Of a DNA stretch of 64,000 nt, positions 9,371 to 24,100 are shown in pieces. Where the stretch lies: positions 24,451,201 through 24,515,200 of the forward strand of contig OZ038422.1 of the NCBI GenBank assembly GCA_964036155.1, read 5' to 3'. This stretch comes from Diploscapter coronatus. Lineage: Eukaryota > Nematoda > Chromadorea > Rhabditida > Rhabditidae. The notes beneath the pieces were generated by a model. The model was not told the DNA's origin. It did no database searches and saw only the letters and a program-made list of their open reading frames with translations. Positions within the stretch are counted from its first letter, which is position 1, and the number at the start of each line of letters is the position of its first letter. Both the position numbers and the translations under genes were made by a program.

Positions 9371-12112
9371 ATGATTCTGGACGCGTTGCCCTTGGAGCTG
9401 ATGAGGGAAGTGCTGTTGGAGTTGCCCGAGGTCGATATCATCCAGACTGTCAAGTGCACTCGTCGACTCTACAACTTCGCCAAAGCCGACAAGGCTCTCA
9501 GCCGTCGACTGCAGAATCGCATTTTTGCTTTGCATCTGCGCCTCGACAACACTCTCTGCACATGTGGAAAGCCGGTAAGAAATTTCAAATTCATTATTGT
9601 AACATTTGGGTTTATGACGAATTTTTTCCTATATTTAGGGATAAATTATCGTTTATTTGCACATTTTTTCGAGCTCGAAACATTACAAACGTAATTTTCT
9701 GATAGTGAATTGCTGTAATTGCACACTAATTTTCCGATTTTTTCGCTGAATACAAAACATCATAATGTGCCTAGCACACAGAAGTTTATTTACGATTTTG
9801 GAATATTTGAATGATTTTTTTCAATTGCGAAGTTTACACATTTGTTTGCAGACGCTGCCTTACTATTTGGGTACGGAGTTTCGTCGGGCAAATGATGCAG
9901 CTCAATGGAACAATAGCAGTTTCTTCTTCCAATTTGAAGGCGAATGCAAATGCATCGAACTCTATGATCGGACGCAAGAAATCGAGCCCGGTCTTCTAGA
10001 CTATCCGTTATTTCTCTATGACAACCATCTTCTGAGGGGCTTCGAAAATGAAAGTAAGTTTTCATAATGACTATTTTCAACAATGAGGTTACCTTTAAGA
10101 GAACCAACTCCTTTATTGTTCTAATCTTTATTCTACTTTATGAAAAAGATTCTAAACTAAGGGATCTTTAAAGCAAACTTTGTTAAAATAATGAACACTT
10201 GTCAGTTACGACCATGAAATCGCTTACCTTTGAATTTTACTGTTTAATTCAGCCAAGTTCATCATCAAAAATGACTCGCTAGATGATGTAGTCATCAACT
10301 GCGCCAAGCTCTTCAACATTCTCATGAAGTTCTGCATTGTCCGCAGGATCAAACTGGTTAGTTCATTTATTCACCAAATTTTCATTGACCTGTTTTCATT
10401 CACATCTTCCAAGAATCAACTTTCTGAAGAAAAATCGATAATCACCTTATTCTCAAAATTGACTATTTGTGCGATAATTCTCTATCATTTTTACAAGATG
10501 TTGAAAATCGTGTGTGTGATGCATGAATTTCAGGAGCTTATCAAAAATACTGATCACCTATGGAACAAGATGAGTGCGTTCTTCAACACCAACCCCCCAG
10601 ATGTGCGCATTCAGCCCTACGCTATCATCGATTCTAGGATCAATCTGGACAGTTTCAGAATCTTCCCGAATGGTAAATCTCTAGATTTTTTAAAAATAAT
10701 TTTTCTTCTTGCCCTTTCTAGAATTTGCTGAAAATTTCGTAGTAAAAATTTGAATACTGAAGAAAAAAGTAGAAAAAAAACGCTATTTTTGTCGACATTA
10801 TCATTTAAAAATGCTCTTTTATTATTTAGCATTCTCCAATTTAGTGAAATTCAGGGCTCTCTGCAATCACGGTTCACGGTCACGTCCAATCGATTCTCTT
10901 AGACGCTTATCATGAGGTTTTTAGAAGGGTTAGTCAATTTATTCTACCTTTCCTCATTTTGCAAAGAACTTCATACTTCTGAATTTATTTTTAACCATAA
11001 AGAATAAAATTTCCTTATTTCAGACTCCCAACGTCACATTTATCGGAATGAATCTCCCGTACACCTACGAGAATCTGCTCGGGTTCTTCAAGGACACTAA
11101 AAAACTGAGCCTCTGGTCTACAACCCGCATAACCAAACAACAAATCTGCCAGCTCGTTCAGGTGGAACTAGTTTTTTAATAGGGGGATTCATAAAATTCG
11201 GTTATTTAGTCGAAGCCAGATCTAGGGGGCACTTTCGCCAGATAAAAATAGACGATAGGGGGTAGGTCACACGAGGTTTCTGGCGATCGTTCTCTCTAGG
11301 TCTGTTCGAATCTTATCGTTTCAAAAATTCGATTCAATTGTCAATTTTTTTCCTTCCAGCATTTCTACGAAGTCGAGCACGATGAAGAATGCATGTTCGA
11401 AATCGGAATTGACGAGAGCTTTCTGGTCAAAGATTTGCTGACGCTCATTCCGGAGGAGTCCTACAAACTCCATCTGAAGGTATTTTCACGCAAATTTTTA
11501 AACAAATTTGAGGATCGTTATATTTGTCACTCGATTTTTTCTCTATTCCCTCTAATTCTAATTGTCAAAACAAATACATCAGATCAAATTGCGCTTGCAA
11601 TCAAGTAGTTAAAATAACGCAGTTTAAAAAAAAATCACTGAAAAAAGTTAATCTTGTAGTTTTATAGTTGATTTTGCAACTCGACTTACCGTAAAGTCTA
11701 AAATCGAAGTCCACGGACTTCTATTTTCGATCCCCAAATTTTCTAAAAATTCCAACTTTCAAACCGCCATAACTCTTCATCTAATAATCATAATCACTTC
11801 GAATTATGACTAAGTACACTCTACACTCTAAAGAACATTACAAAAAACTTTCTAAGATGATTAAACTGGATAATAGGTAGTTCTAGCATTTTCGGGAGTG
11901 AACCTCTATTATAGGGTGACTTCTAATTTAGACTTGATGATAATTGCTGTTTCCAGAGAAGTGGAGTTGTGGGTCCTGAACCGGAAACTAAGACTTGGGC
12001 CGAGATGACGGACAAATTCGGTGGAAGATGGGCCCTGATGGACGTGGCCATGTACTATGACTATGAAACGAGTGTAAACCTCTTGTGTATCTGCAGTATG
12101 AAGATGCTTTGA
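9371..12112 (+). CDS. F-box domain protein
   Basis: Eight exons (9371-9574, 9852-10053, 10253-10356, 10534-10672, 10855-10928, 11024-11161, 11360-11479, 11957-12112) give 378 residues, all GT-AG and in phase. The N-terminus, LPLELMREVLLELPEVD followed by CTRRLYNFAK, is an F-box, the motif that binds SKP1 and brings a substrate adaptor into an SCF ubiquitin ligase. The rest contains hydrophobic strand/helix units such as VTFIGMNLPY and KLSLWSTTRI that look like the divergent substrate-binding half of nematode F-box proteins, with no domain I can name. The ATG is 7 bases after a TTTTCAG acceptor. Nematode F-box genes form large, fast-evolving families, so one-to-one orthology cannot be judged here. 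Confidence 0.82.
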
Positions 12113-15100
12113 TCGAGAACGAGACGATCAGACTTTATAACCAATCTGATTCCGACTAATTATTAAATAATTTTGGCAACAATATTTTCTATTTCATTTT
12201 CTTAAAAGGCAATTTTTTGACTTTATTCTTTTTGATAGAATCTCATCATTTCTAGACTACCATTTATTGATCTTTTATGAAGATTGGTTCTATTTATGCA
12301 ATCATTTGAATCTTAATACGTGTTATGTGTGATTTTTGATAATCGTTAATTATTAAAGTTGACACTTGGTTTTATTCATTTCTTTTTTGTCTGCTGTAAT
12401 TTTGAGTTCGTTTTCAAGCGGCTTGCTTTATTTTTGTTCTTTTTTTTTCAAATTTAGCATTTTCAGCCCCGTTTCAGCTTCAAGGACACTCCCTAAATTT
12501 GCATCCAATCAGCCAACAACAATGTTGCCTTCCAGCCACCAGCAGAGGAGATATGATCTGAAGAAAACATTTTTTATCCTTTTGAGAAAATTAACGCTTT
12601 TTATCCTTGTAACACTGGCAGTTTTTGTCAATTTCGAATGAATTATCGAAAGTTTGTTCTATTGTTTAAATTGATTTTCTTGAGAAGCTAGAAAATTTTT
12701 TCTGAAAGACTAATTCCTTTAGAAAGATTTCTTGTTCCAGACCGATCGTGTTCAATTTATCTTTAATCTTATTCTTTTGTAGTTCGAGAGTTTTCTGAAA
12801 ATAGTTGTTCTGGAAAGAATTTGTGGTTTGGATATTTTGCATCTCCATCAAATTACCTATCTAACGCTGGAAACCGCATATTCCCGGTCCGATAATCACG
12901 TCGTCAGATCTAGGAGTGCACACACTAACAGACAAGCTCAGCCAAAATACTAATAATTGAGAATTGAGATAGTAGATTAAAGGGTGAAAAATATTATCTT
13001 TGCTTTTCTTTTTCAATGCTTTTTCATTGTTTTACGTCGTAAATTTCTTTATAGTTTGCCGAATAAACTTCATTTTATTTTCGTATATGCAGATTTAGTG
13101 AACACTTTCGTAGAATTTTCTACTAGCAAAACTGAACAAAGCTATTATTTTGTAGTTTATTATTGAGCCATGGATAGGAACTCATTTCTGCATACAGTTG
13201 CCCTTGCGTGTTTTTTTCACTCTGCCCAACAGCGAAATCAAGAGAAAGAAAATTTTTTACTTTTTTCAAGTGTTCTAATAAAACAGGTATTTTTAAAACG
13301 TTTTTATTTTTCTTCTCAAACAAAACATCATCTAAAAAACAATTAAAACAATCAACTCGGGGTTGGGGGTCCGCCGACTCGAGCCGAGCTTAGCGAGATG
13401 CGCTTATATTATAAATTTAAGAAAGAGCTAAAACATAACCAGACAACTCTTTGTAGTTTAAAAATTATAACAAAAAATCATAAAAAATAGAAAACAAATA
13501 GGAGGATGTTGGTGACTCGACTGATTTTTACTAAAAATTAATCAAGAGGACAAAAATAATACCCCAAAAATTCATTTTTCTAAAATTTATGCTCCTTAAA
13601 AATGCGCACCTTCACCAAAAATCGCTACTTTTCTGAGCATTTCTTAAAGGATGATGCACCCAAAATCGAAATGTGTTGAGAAGGTAGCGAAATTTGACGA
13701 AATGTGCATTTTAGGGGTATAAAATCGGAAAAGTTAATTTTAGGCGTATTTTACAATAAAAACGGGGAAAACGACTTGATGAGAGAAAACGAACCACATA
13801 TCATTTCGAGGGGTGCTTATAGAATTAGATATCAACAAGAAAAATGGCGCTGCCATCGCTTTAGAAACAGAAACACTTAAAAATCGAAAATTAAGAGAAC
13901 TTCCTTAAAAATTTATACTTTTACACACGCTTAGTAGTTAGGATAAAATTTGGATCAGGCCTGAAAAGATTAGCTAGGACCTAGCCTGTATGCTAACTTT
14001 TAGCCCGATTAGCCCCAACTTTTAGTCTAACCTTTTTAAATTACATTAGGTAGAAAAGACGCTACTGCGCTGCACTTTCTGCTAGTTGATTCGCACTATA
14101 ATTTAAGAAAATGCACACCTTATAAATACAGGTCTGGAAAAATAATGACATAGTGAATTTACCTCCAAAAACTATACCGTAAACTCATTAGATCATCGAA
14201 ATTCAACGAAAATATGCGCCGCATAAAAGCTTCGCAAATCAACTATTTTGCATGAACGGGTAGAGCCATGCCGCAGGTTTGCAAAAATGACCAGTTTTGC
14301 AAAGTGCGGCGCGTTTTTCCCCGATTCACAATATGCCTGTTGCGCTCTGCACACTTTACACAGTAAAAATCATTAAGTTAAAAATTCAAAAATCAAGAAA
14401 ACAATAGTCTTCACACTTAGATGAAAAGCTGAAAGATAGCAAAATCAAAGAAAAGAGATTAAAAAACATAAATTATCTGCATAGGTACTATTCACAAGAA
14501 CTAGCTTACTTGCATGAAACATTGTAAAAAGAAAATGAAGAAAAAGTGGATAAATGAAAGAATTAGAAAATTTCACACACACAGAAACAAGAAAGCGAAT
14601 GATACATTAGGAAATCTTTTTACACAAACAATGATAAGATAGGAAAACGTCGAATGGAAATATCTCGAAAAGAGGTCGACATCTTTGGAGTTGATATTTT
14701 TTCTTGAAAATAATTAAATTTCGATCTCTTTTCCAGATCCGGAAAATAAAAAAGATGCTTTATTTCGTACGCGGTGCTAAATGATAATGCATTTTCAGCG
14801 ATGCATTCGTCCGTACTAATTTTAAAAATATTGGAGGCCGCACTCTAGGACAAGTTCGAATAACACAGGAAAAATGGGGGTCGAGGGTGAAATCATGAAA
14901 AATCGATAGTTCGATTCAAATGAAATACCACGTTTTATGTGCAAAATGAACAAAAATTCTATTACACTCGTACACGTTATCTCACAACGCCCCATACCAA
15001 AAGAATAGAAAACTTTTGCAAGAAAAATTGCACTTGTGTAGTAGATTTTTGTTCAAAATTGCGCGTGGAAAGTGGATTATTCAAATTTTCATCAAATTAT

Positions 15101-15133
15101 TGATTTTCCGTGACAAGATGGATTTGTGAGCAT
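12113..15133. other. Intergenic and 3' UTR region between F-box gene and ncl-1
   Basis: Three kilobases between convergent genes with no convincing coding exon. It probably holds a 3' UTR of ncl-1 up to about 14740 (AATAAA on the minus strand at 14764-14759). It also contains a GC-rich patch at 13355-13405 and two imperfect inverted repeats (13560-13730 and 14216-14312). Short open frames at 12366-12641 and 12984-13166 are T-rich and hydrophobic without family signal. Confidence 0.45.
14759..14764 (-). terminator. Candidate poly(A) signal for ncl-1
   Basis: TTTATT on the plus strand (AATAAA on minus), about 370 bases past the ncl-1 stop codon. It is the first canonical signal downstream. Confidence 0.45.
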
Positions 15134-18100
15134 CTATCCGATGATCGAGTTGTTCGGAGTGCCATTGGAAGAGACTGCGGATGCGGCCTGAGAGGCAAAT
15201 CTGTAGAGGTAGAGACGATAGTCCTTGGAGGCTAGAACCACGGAGTAATCATCCACCAGCGCCACGTCGAAGCACTGTGCGTGTTTCACCTTCGACTCCA
15301 ACGCCCCGATCATCGTGCCGTCCTGCAAAATCAATAAATGTCGTTTTTTGAAGATTTATTTCAAATTTTCAAATGTATTTCAAACGAATTTATAAAAATT
15401 TTCAAAATTGCCGTACCTGCGCGAAAACGGTGAGGTTGAAATTGTTGTGGTTGTCAGCAACGACGACGTCGCCCTGCGAGTTGATGCCCACGCCGATCGG
15501 GTAGTTGGTCACGCCCTCGCCTCCGATCTGACGCACGAATTGACCTTCGTACGAGAATACCTGTATATTTGAGAATTACAATTACTCTTGAGATTAGATA
15601 ACAATTTCTTGGTTTATGTACGTTTCAAGAAAATCACATTTGGAGAGCGATTTCCCATAAAGTGGTGTGATAACTACGAGATTTCCACAAAGGCGATTTA
15701 CAAAATCGATAAATTTTAAACGTTCCTACCTTGATGCAGTGGGCTCTGTTGTCGGAGATGAGGATCTCGTTCTTGTCGCCGTTGGAGCAGACGCCGTTGG
15801 GGAACTCGAGATAGCGCGAGCACGAGAACTTCTGCAGGATGTTTCCGAACATGTCGAAGATGATCACGCGCATCACCTGCAATATTTAATTTTAATTTTT
15901 GTTATCTTCGGTTTTTTTCTTATTTTATTGAGCATTGTATTATAAGTTTCAAAAATGTTCAAAGATAAAGAATTTCATATCTTAAAATTTCCACCTCTCA
16001 AAATGTGTTTTATCTAAGAAATGCAAAGATGAATAATGTTTGATTTTTCTTTTCTTTTCTGCTCTGTTCGTGAGTGACAGAATTATACATCAATCTATTT
16101 CCTTTCATAAGGGTCGGGGATCAAATTTCGTCTCCATCTGCCCGAATAATTAACGACCAGACCCTCCTCGATTCTCTATCAGTTTCGCATAGATTATGCT
16201 AATTGCCTAGTTTCTTCGAAAAATTCATAAATTTCGCATTTGAATTTTCATTTCTAATCCTGTGTGACAAGGAATGGAATCAGAAAACTGACCGATATAA
16301 GTTTTACCATTTTAAGTCATTTTTTTCAAGTTTCATCATTTCTTTTTTTTATTCGACTTTCCTTTCTGATCACCTTTTGTTTCTAGTCTGCCTAAAGATC
16401 AATAATCTCTAGCTAAACAAACAAAGCGCAAAGAGAGAAATCTGCATATGCGCATTTGTGCATTTATGTCACCAACCAAAACGGTCAAATATTGTTGGAA
16501 GAATATCAATAAAGAGAGCATTGAATTTCTTCTATTTGTTAGAGTCCAAACATGGCAGAGCCTTTCAAAGCGCGTGATATGAAATAGCATTAGAATTGAA
16601 GAGAGTGATAGAATCGAGAAAAGCGACTAGAGACGCAGAGTGGGCTCTTTCGACTTATAGAAAGCGTGTAAAATTTCGCTTCCCGAGGGGATCACCCGCA
16701 GAGAAAATAGGGCGAGAGGAAAGAAGTTAGAGAAAAGAAAAATTTCGAGGAAAAGAGAAATAGTGTGGGTTTTTAGAGAGAGCTTCCTAAATAATAGCCC
16801 AAATCGAGTGAGAGTCCATTTAACCAAACAGGGTCAGGATTTGTACAGGTGTGAAAAACGGTTGCGCACATTGAGTCGATAACGAGATTATAATTTGGGA
16901 TAATCGGTCTATTTTAGCAAACTCTCTAGGAAAAATTAATTAGGTTTCAAGAAAATTACATACAAGCTTTGAATACTTGAACTGCAATTTCGATTCTTTT
17001 TCGATATTCGTTCGTTAGAAGAAAATCAATGATGAAACTTATGCCAGTCGGTTTTAGCTTTCTATCCTTTATCACTAAATAATAACAAAAATGCTAAAGC
17101 TATTCTATCGAGTTCCCCTTCCCTATTCTTCATTATAAAATTTTTAAAATGCCCACCTTGCACTCAACGACAATGATGCGACCCTTGCTGTCGACACAAA
17201 CTCCTCTCGGATGCTGGAGAATGTTGGCGCCGAATTTGCGCAGGAATTGCCCGTACTGATTGAACACCTGAAACCAAATTATAGTTCAAAAATCTACGAA
17301 TTTTCGGTAAGATTACTTTGAGGAAAATTCAAAATTTAAATGAAAATGCAATAAAATGTCTTTCAAATTACCCGAAAAAATTTGACTCGGACCATCTCTA
17401 AAATCATTATTTTTACCTGGATCTGATGGGTCGGGGAGCGTTCCGTCACCACGAAGTCACCCGTCATCTTGTTCACAGCGACTCTGGAAATCCAATAATC
17501 GATGAAAATTGAATTTTTGTTATTTTAGGAAAATTAGTGGTGGAAGTGCAGTACCGCAGTACATATTGATGATAGAATTCCAGAACTTTATTCTGATAAA
17601 TTTTGAAACATTTGTTGCAAATTTATGAAAATCGCGAATTTTAAAAGCTGACAGCATCTTTCAACTTACCTATTCGGATACAGCAACTGTCCGTCGCGCT
17701 TGCCACACTCGCCGAACTGGAACTTGAAGCGGCCCTCCTTGTCGAACACCTGAAACATTTTGAAATAGAATAATTTGAAGTAATTTTAAGACGATTTCGG
17801 TATTTCTCAACAGCACAAAGAAAACCGAATTACTTACCAAAAAGTCTATCAAATTTTATTATTCTTAAAAATCATTCCGAATTTTAGAAAATTTGAGACT
17901 TGGATTAAACATACCTGGATCCTGTGATTGTTGGTGTCCGCAACGATGATGTCCCCTTGCGCGTTGACAGCCACGCCACTTGGCTCGGTGAACTGTCCTT
18001 CGATGACGCCGAACTCGCCGAACTTGCAGTGGTAGATCATCTTCTGGCGCTTGATTTGTGACCGACTGAAATAGTGATTTTTGGGAATTTATTGATGTTT

Positions 18101-21100
18101 TTTTTTTTTTTAATTTTGCTACAAACTCATTCGAACAGTACCATATGAACATTTTATGAGAATAGCAAATTTGTTAAACTTATCATTTTTTTTTTTATAA
18201 TACTAAAAATCATTTAATGATTTTCATCGAACTATGAAATGTTTTTTTGGAAATACTTTTTAAAATTTGGTCAATGCGTGGGTAAAACTATTCGAAATTT
18301 TCACCAGTAACCCCTTCTATTCCCTGAAACATACATTTCTGAATCGATCCCTCTAGGGACTAAAATGTTGTCTATTCAATAATTGGCTTCGCGCGAGGGT
18401 CATGTTTATAAATTCCTTCCTCTATTTTGCACCTCCCCTCTAAATACACACTTCCTCCCCTCCTTCTTCGAATATACGATAAAGCACATATTTACATTCG
18501 AATGAACACCAGGGGCGACAATGCAAAGAATCGTACACAACAATGAACAAAGAATAAAGAGCAATTGGTTGGAGGGGATTTGAGAATATGTCAGGCGATT
18601 TTTTTAGTCTCCATACTTTTATCATACAATTAGATTTTTTCGGATTCTCATTTTTGAAATATCGGAAATTAATAGAATAAGATTTGAAAATACCGAAAAC
18701 TATATCCAATCTATTTTCCCGCGTGTCTTTCATCACATGCTGTAACATTCCCAAATCCAAATTCTCTCTTCCTTCTAATTATCCCAACACATCTATTATT
18801 TTGTGTACCGGAGCATGAACGTGTTTTCCCATCCTGTACTATTTTCCTTTCTCACCTACTCAAATTTTGCCCATTCTTTTGGGGACCCTTATATTTCACA
18901 AAGAAAAGAGGGTCACAAAGCCTATTCGATTTTTCTTTTCTTCTCTTTGTTTCTCATAATCTTTTATTTTCTCTTTATTCCTCTTGAAAACCATTGTTCT
19001 TTGTCTATGGATATGTTATTCAATACCACAAAAGTAATGAGCCGACCGTACTCTGGGTAAATCTGGTATGAAAAAATCCAAGAATCCATTTTTCCATTTC
19101 CCTAACCCCGCTTTAAAGTGCCTTTGTAGATATCTCGTTTCTTTTAGCTCTCTTAATTTTTACAAACTATTTCGCTCAAAGGTTATGAGTGCATTTTACA
19201 CACCGTCGAGAATTGCGCTATTTTTCCAATGACGAAAAAAATCACGCCTGAAACAAAGAGCAAATCAAAATTCGATATTTCAAACGACTTTCCTCTCCTA
19301 TCTTTCATCACTAGACTAGAAGATTCGGCTTTTCGATATGCCAGCCGATTTCGACCTTCTATCTTTTATCATGCGAGTAAAGATATCCGTTTGAAATTCG
19401 AGAATGTGAGAAAAAATCACTTGCTCTCGAGACAACTGTCAGATCTGGTTAGAGGGATGATCCTTGCTTTTTTCTTTTCCCTTCTCATTTCTCCTCTATA
19501 TTTCAAAGAAAAAGGCTAGTAAACAAGTCAAACGATAAAAAATAAAGAATTTGAGCCAAAACTCCGAAGAAGACGCAATCTTTGCATAGAGGCACCGATT
19601 TATCAAGTTGTAACATTCTACAAGCCGATTTTTCATCGCGTAGACAAACAATTTTTATAAAAAAAAAATTCGTAACCCTATCTTTACCAAAGTAATTCTA
19701 ATTTCTGCGAAAACTCAGATAAAAATCGAAGAATGACAAGTTTCAACGAGTCCTTTTCGCCAAAATTTTAAACAAAATCAGCCATCTCATCAACTATTAA
19801 TCCACCTTCCAAAGGTTCGAAATTGCCCTACCTCGGTGGGAAGAGGCTGATGGCCTTGTCCTCCTCGTTGACGTTGCCGGCATCGAGCAGACCCAGGGAA
19901 GGCTCCACGCCCAGCGCCCATTTGTCGTACTGATTGTAGCCCTAAAATTTGATTTTTTTTTTCAAACCAAGGAAAAATCGAGGTTTCCCAAAATAGCATA
20001 GAAATTCAGAAAATAAAAGGCAAAAAAATCTCGAGAAATGGGAAAATTTCAGTGAAAAAACTACAAATTTTCCAAATGTTGAAAAATATGAGATTAGGTA
20101 ACATTTCCAAAAATGGCTATATCGATTTTAGAACGGAAAATTTTATCTGTAAAAAATCGGAAACCTACATCATTGCCGAATGGTCCGAGACTCTGCGAAG
20201 AGCCGCCGAATTCGTTCTTGGAACGAACGAGGTTCGAATCGGCAAAGAGCGATGGAGGCATCGGCATCGAGTGTGCCTGAGGTGGGGAGCGACCCAGCTG
20301 AAAATTAGAAGATTGATTAAAACTCGTTTTCTTTAGAATATAATAGTTATTCGAGTAGGCTATTTACTAGTATCCTCTCGCGGTAGGAGCGCTAGTAAGA
20401 ACGAGTCTTGGTAAATTCCTATAAATTCATGAAACGCATTCTTCAAAATTGCACCATTTTTGCTGCTCATTTGATTCTTTCAACGAAGAGTATAATTTTT
20501 ATTTTTATAAAAAAAAAACAAAAAATCTACGAACCTGCTGCCGACTGGGTGGTCTGCCGATGGGCGTTGGGGGCATGCCGGTCTGTGCTGAGGGAAGGAT
20601 CGCGGCCCACTCCGCACCACCTCTCACCTGGAATATTCTAATTTTTTCAAATTTTTATAAATCCTAAATTTCCCTTCTGATTTCAACATCTATCTTTACT
20701 CTCCAAATACATTTTATCACGAATCTAGACTTAATTTTGGTAAAAATTACTCGTCGAAAATTTCTTCCTAAAAAGAAAAAGAGGCAATGCGAGGCAAGCT
20801 TACACAGCCGAAAATTTCATGGATACAGTACTTTTCTTCAAAACTTGGAGAAAAGTACTCAATTCGTTTTTTTGTCTTCTTTACCTGTCCGATTAACTGG
20901 GTCATGTACTGCCTGGCCATCTGGGTGTTCATCGCAGGGAACTCGACTTCGCACGACGAGGTCAACGCATTCGACACGTCCGGATTGAACGTCAGGAAGA
21001 TTTGCAGTCTGAAAAAAGAGTTTTGTAAATTTCAAACAAATCCTATATTATTTACTCTCTAAGAGATGTGATTCTCCTACTTTTCAGATGCTCAAAAAAC

Positions 21101-24100
21101 AATCAATTTCATCAAGAAGTCATAAATCGATAGAAGGATTGTACCTCGTATCCAGGAGCTGCTTGAAGACGAGCACCTCGGTCGGGGAAGCGTACTTCAG
21201 TAGTCTTGAGGTGAATTCGATGGTCTGCGACAGCTTCTCGACCATCTGCTGAATCCGCTTGTCCACCATCGTCAATTGCACCTGAAAATTCGTCTTTATT
21301 CCAGACGGTTTTTATTTTTGTTTTATCGATTAGAACTTTCTCATAGCATTATTAATAAACATGTTTCACACATATAAAAATGATGGGAAATTTGTTTTCT
21401 TTTCCTAGAATTTTCCACTGCAAAACTATCGACTCCAAATTTTTCCCCAATTAAACACTTGGAAGTCTAAATTATCTTCAATTCGCATCTATCTATATGC
21501 ACTTTCGGTAAATTAGCCGTAAATTTTACGGTTCAAATGATTTCCGCCTCTCATAATTGCCTTCAATAAAGATGCTCGATAAGCGCGCTTTCGTACATCA
21601 AATGGCTTGGCGATCTATCCTTCATCATTAAAAATGCTAGAAACGCAGTCATAATTTTATGCCGTATAAAAACGGTTAGAGATAGGCTATCCCTCAACAT
21701 ATCCTCAAAATTTATGTCTTGATCATGGGCATATCTTTATTTCCATGCGGCAGGTGGTAGATATCTTGGATTTGTTAGTTTTTGGTCTTAACCTTATTAG
21801 CGTATGTTACCAGGTGCGCGTAGAGGGAAGCCTTTTGATCACTGATCACTTTGAAGGGGTTTAGGGAGTTCAACGACAAGTTCCATTGTATGGCATTTAT
21901 GAATGTCCCTCAATAATTTTGCAACTCATAGAAAACCGTGATACTTTCGAAATATTTTCCGAAAGATGCTAATTTTCCTAATGAATAACTTGACCCTGGG
22001 GATCAGGAAAGATACCATATATCTAAAGAGGGGAATTAGCCTAATGCATATAAGGGTGCGGATGAAAGACATTTTCTCCCTAATGTGTGATGTATGGGGC
22101 AAACACAGATGTCTGAAAATCTCTCCGAAACCTAATCAACCGGAAATTTTCGAATATTTCGAAACAATTTGACCGAAATTGAATAAATTTTGTCGCCAAA
22201 TATTATTTTTATTTATCGATTTTTAATATAGCATTATTCGGAAAATGTCAAAGAACCTCCCGAAATCTTGAAACCTATCGACAATTCTCAAGATCTTGAA
22301 CATTTCTGACCATCTGTCATACTTTGCTCGTAATTTATTCCCACTTTTCCGGTTTTACTATTCCATTTTCGGCGTTCTACAGAAACGCAGAGGAATTAAA
22401 CTGTCATAAAAACGAAACAGCGCTTAAAATGAGAGGACGAAAAAGAGGTCAGAGAAATTGTGCCAGGTGTTATATTCCTCGAAAGAAATTCTTCTATATC
22501 AAGGACGGTGAGAGTCCCTTTTTCTCTAACCTATATTATTCCTCTTTTGTTAATTCTATTTCTTTTATCATCCCCCTATTTGACTATTCATGGCTTTGGG
22601 CTATAAAACTGTTGTGAATTCGGTAACCTTCACCTTCTCTCCCTATCTTTCCGTCTCTTATTTCGAACATTATTTTCAGGAGTTAAATTATAAGGTCGTA
22701 GAATTGCACGGAGTATACGACAATTTACAGAATTCCACGGAAAAGGATAACACATCACTCAAAATGAGAGTTGAAATTCAAGAACCCACCATAAACCTAG
22801 ACTAAAGAGTTGAAAACTCATAAATTACCTAGAAGAGTCTCAAGGGTAATTTGGAGACTTATCGCATGAAAAAATCAAACAAAGTTCGAAATGTACAAGT
22901 TTTTCATTTTCATGATAAACTTCAAATTTGATCCCAAATATCGGAATAGTAAATTTCTACTCTTCAAAGTACAGTATTTTCTTGAAAAAACTCAGTTATC
23001 CTAAACTTTTACATAGAAAAAATAAAATTTCAAATTTACACCCTATTACTTGGATTTTTTTTAGAATTTTCAAAATTAGCGTAAATTAATTTCCGTACCT
23101 GCTTAGCGGAGTAAGCAGCCTCGATTTCTTTGGCGGCGCTTTTGCGCTGTTCATCGATGGCGCGAATTAGCATCTGGACGTTCTCGTCGAGCTGCTGATG
23201 TGCACGGGTCAGGCTCAAGTTCAGACGCTGCTGCGCGTTGTCCACCTGCAAATTAATCGGATTTGAAAATAGTGATTTATAAGATTTTTTGAAACTTGTT
23301 CATTTTTAAACTTTGCCAACAGAAGTCCAAATAATTCTAAAGCTTTTGTTAAACCATCGCGGATATTTTCATGAAACATAGAAAATGTTAGTTCTTCAGA
23401 AAAGTGTTGATCAGATTATCGGAAAAATAAAACTAGTCAAAATGCAGGAAGAACGCTTTGAAACATTTTTAAATAGACTTTTTACCTGCTTGAACATGTC
23501 GAGCAGCTCCTGGTGTTTGATACGCGCCTCAGCCACGAGCTGATCCATTTTGCCGAGCTGTTTGTCATACACCTGAAAATTTAAAATTCGAAATTGCGAG
23601 TTTTTAAATTACTGTAACTTCTATTTTACTTTATCATTTGCAAAATGCTCAAAACACAGTGGAATTGTGATCTTTTATTTCTTCCAAAATTTCAAGAAGT
23701 CTCGAAGTTAACTACTTCTAATATCTAATGCGCATCGTATTGACGTTTTCTAGCTTCAACAGTGTTTTTAATCGAACTTATCATCTCTTTAGGTAAATTT
23801 TGTAAATTAGGTACATTCTGACCTAAATGAACTCGTTCCGTATTTTGCTGTTACTAATGAGTTTGCGTTGTTTACGGTTTTCATTCTGACCGGGATTTTC
23901 ATTCTTTTGATCTTTGTCATTTCAGAAGAAAAAGTCGAGGGGATTTATTTTTGTTTCGTCCATTTCCAACCGATAATAACCCTTTGGTTAGGGAGGGAAA
24001 TAGTAGCTGAACTTCCGAGAAAGAAAGAAATAAAAGAACGAGAAATAAAACGGGGAAAAGAAAAAGAGAATCAGAAAGAAATGAAGCGCGCTCGACACGT

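Noticed and set aside
12366..12641. 91-codon plus-strand open frame after the F-box gene
   Set aside because: Phe/Ser/Leu-rich translation of T-rich 3' flank; no splice or start context.
22060..22085. mir-71-like seed (TGAAAGACAT)
   Set aside because: Only the first ten bases agree and the flanks do not form a microRNA hairpin.
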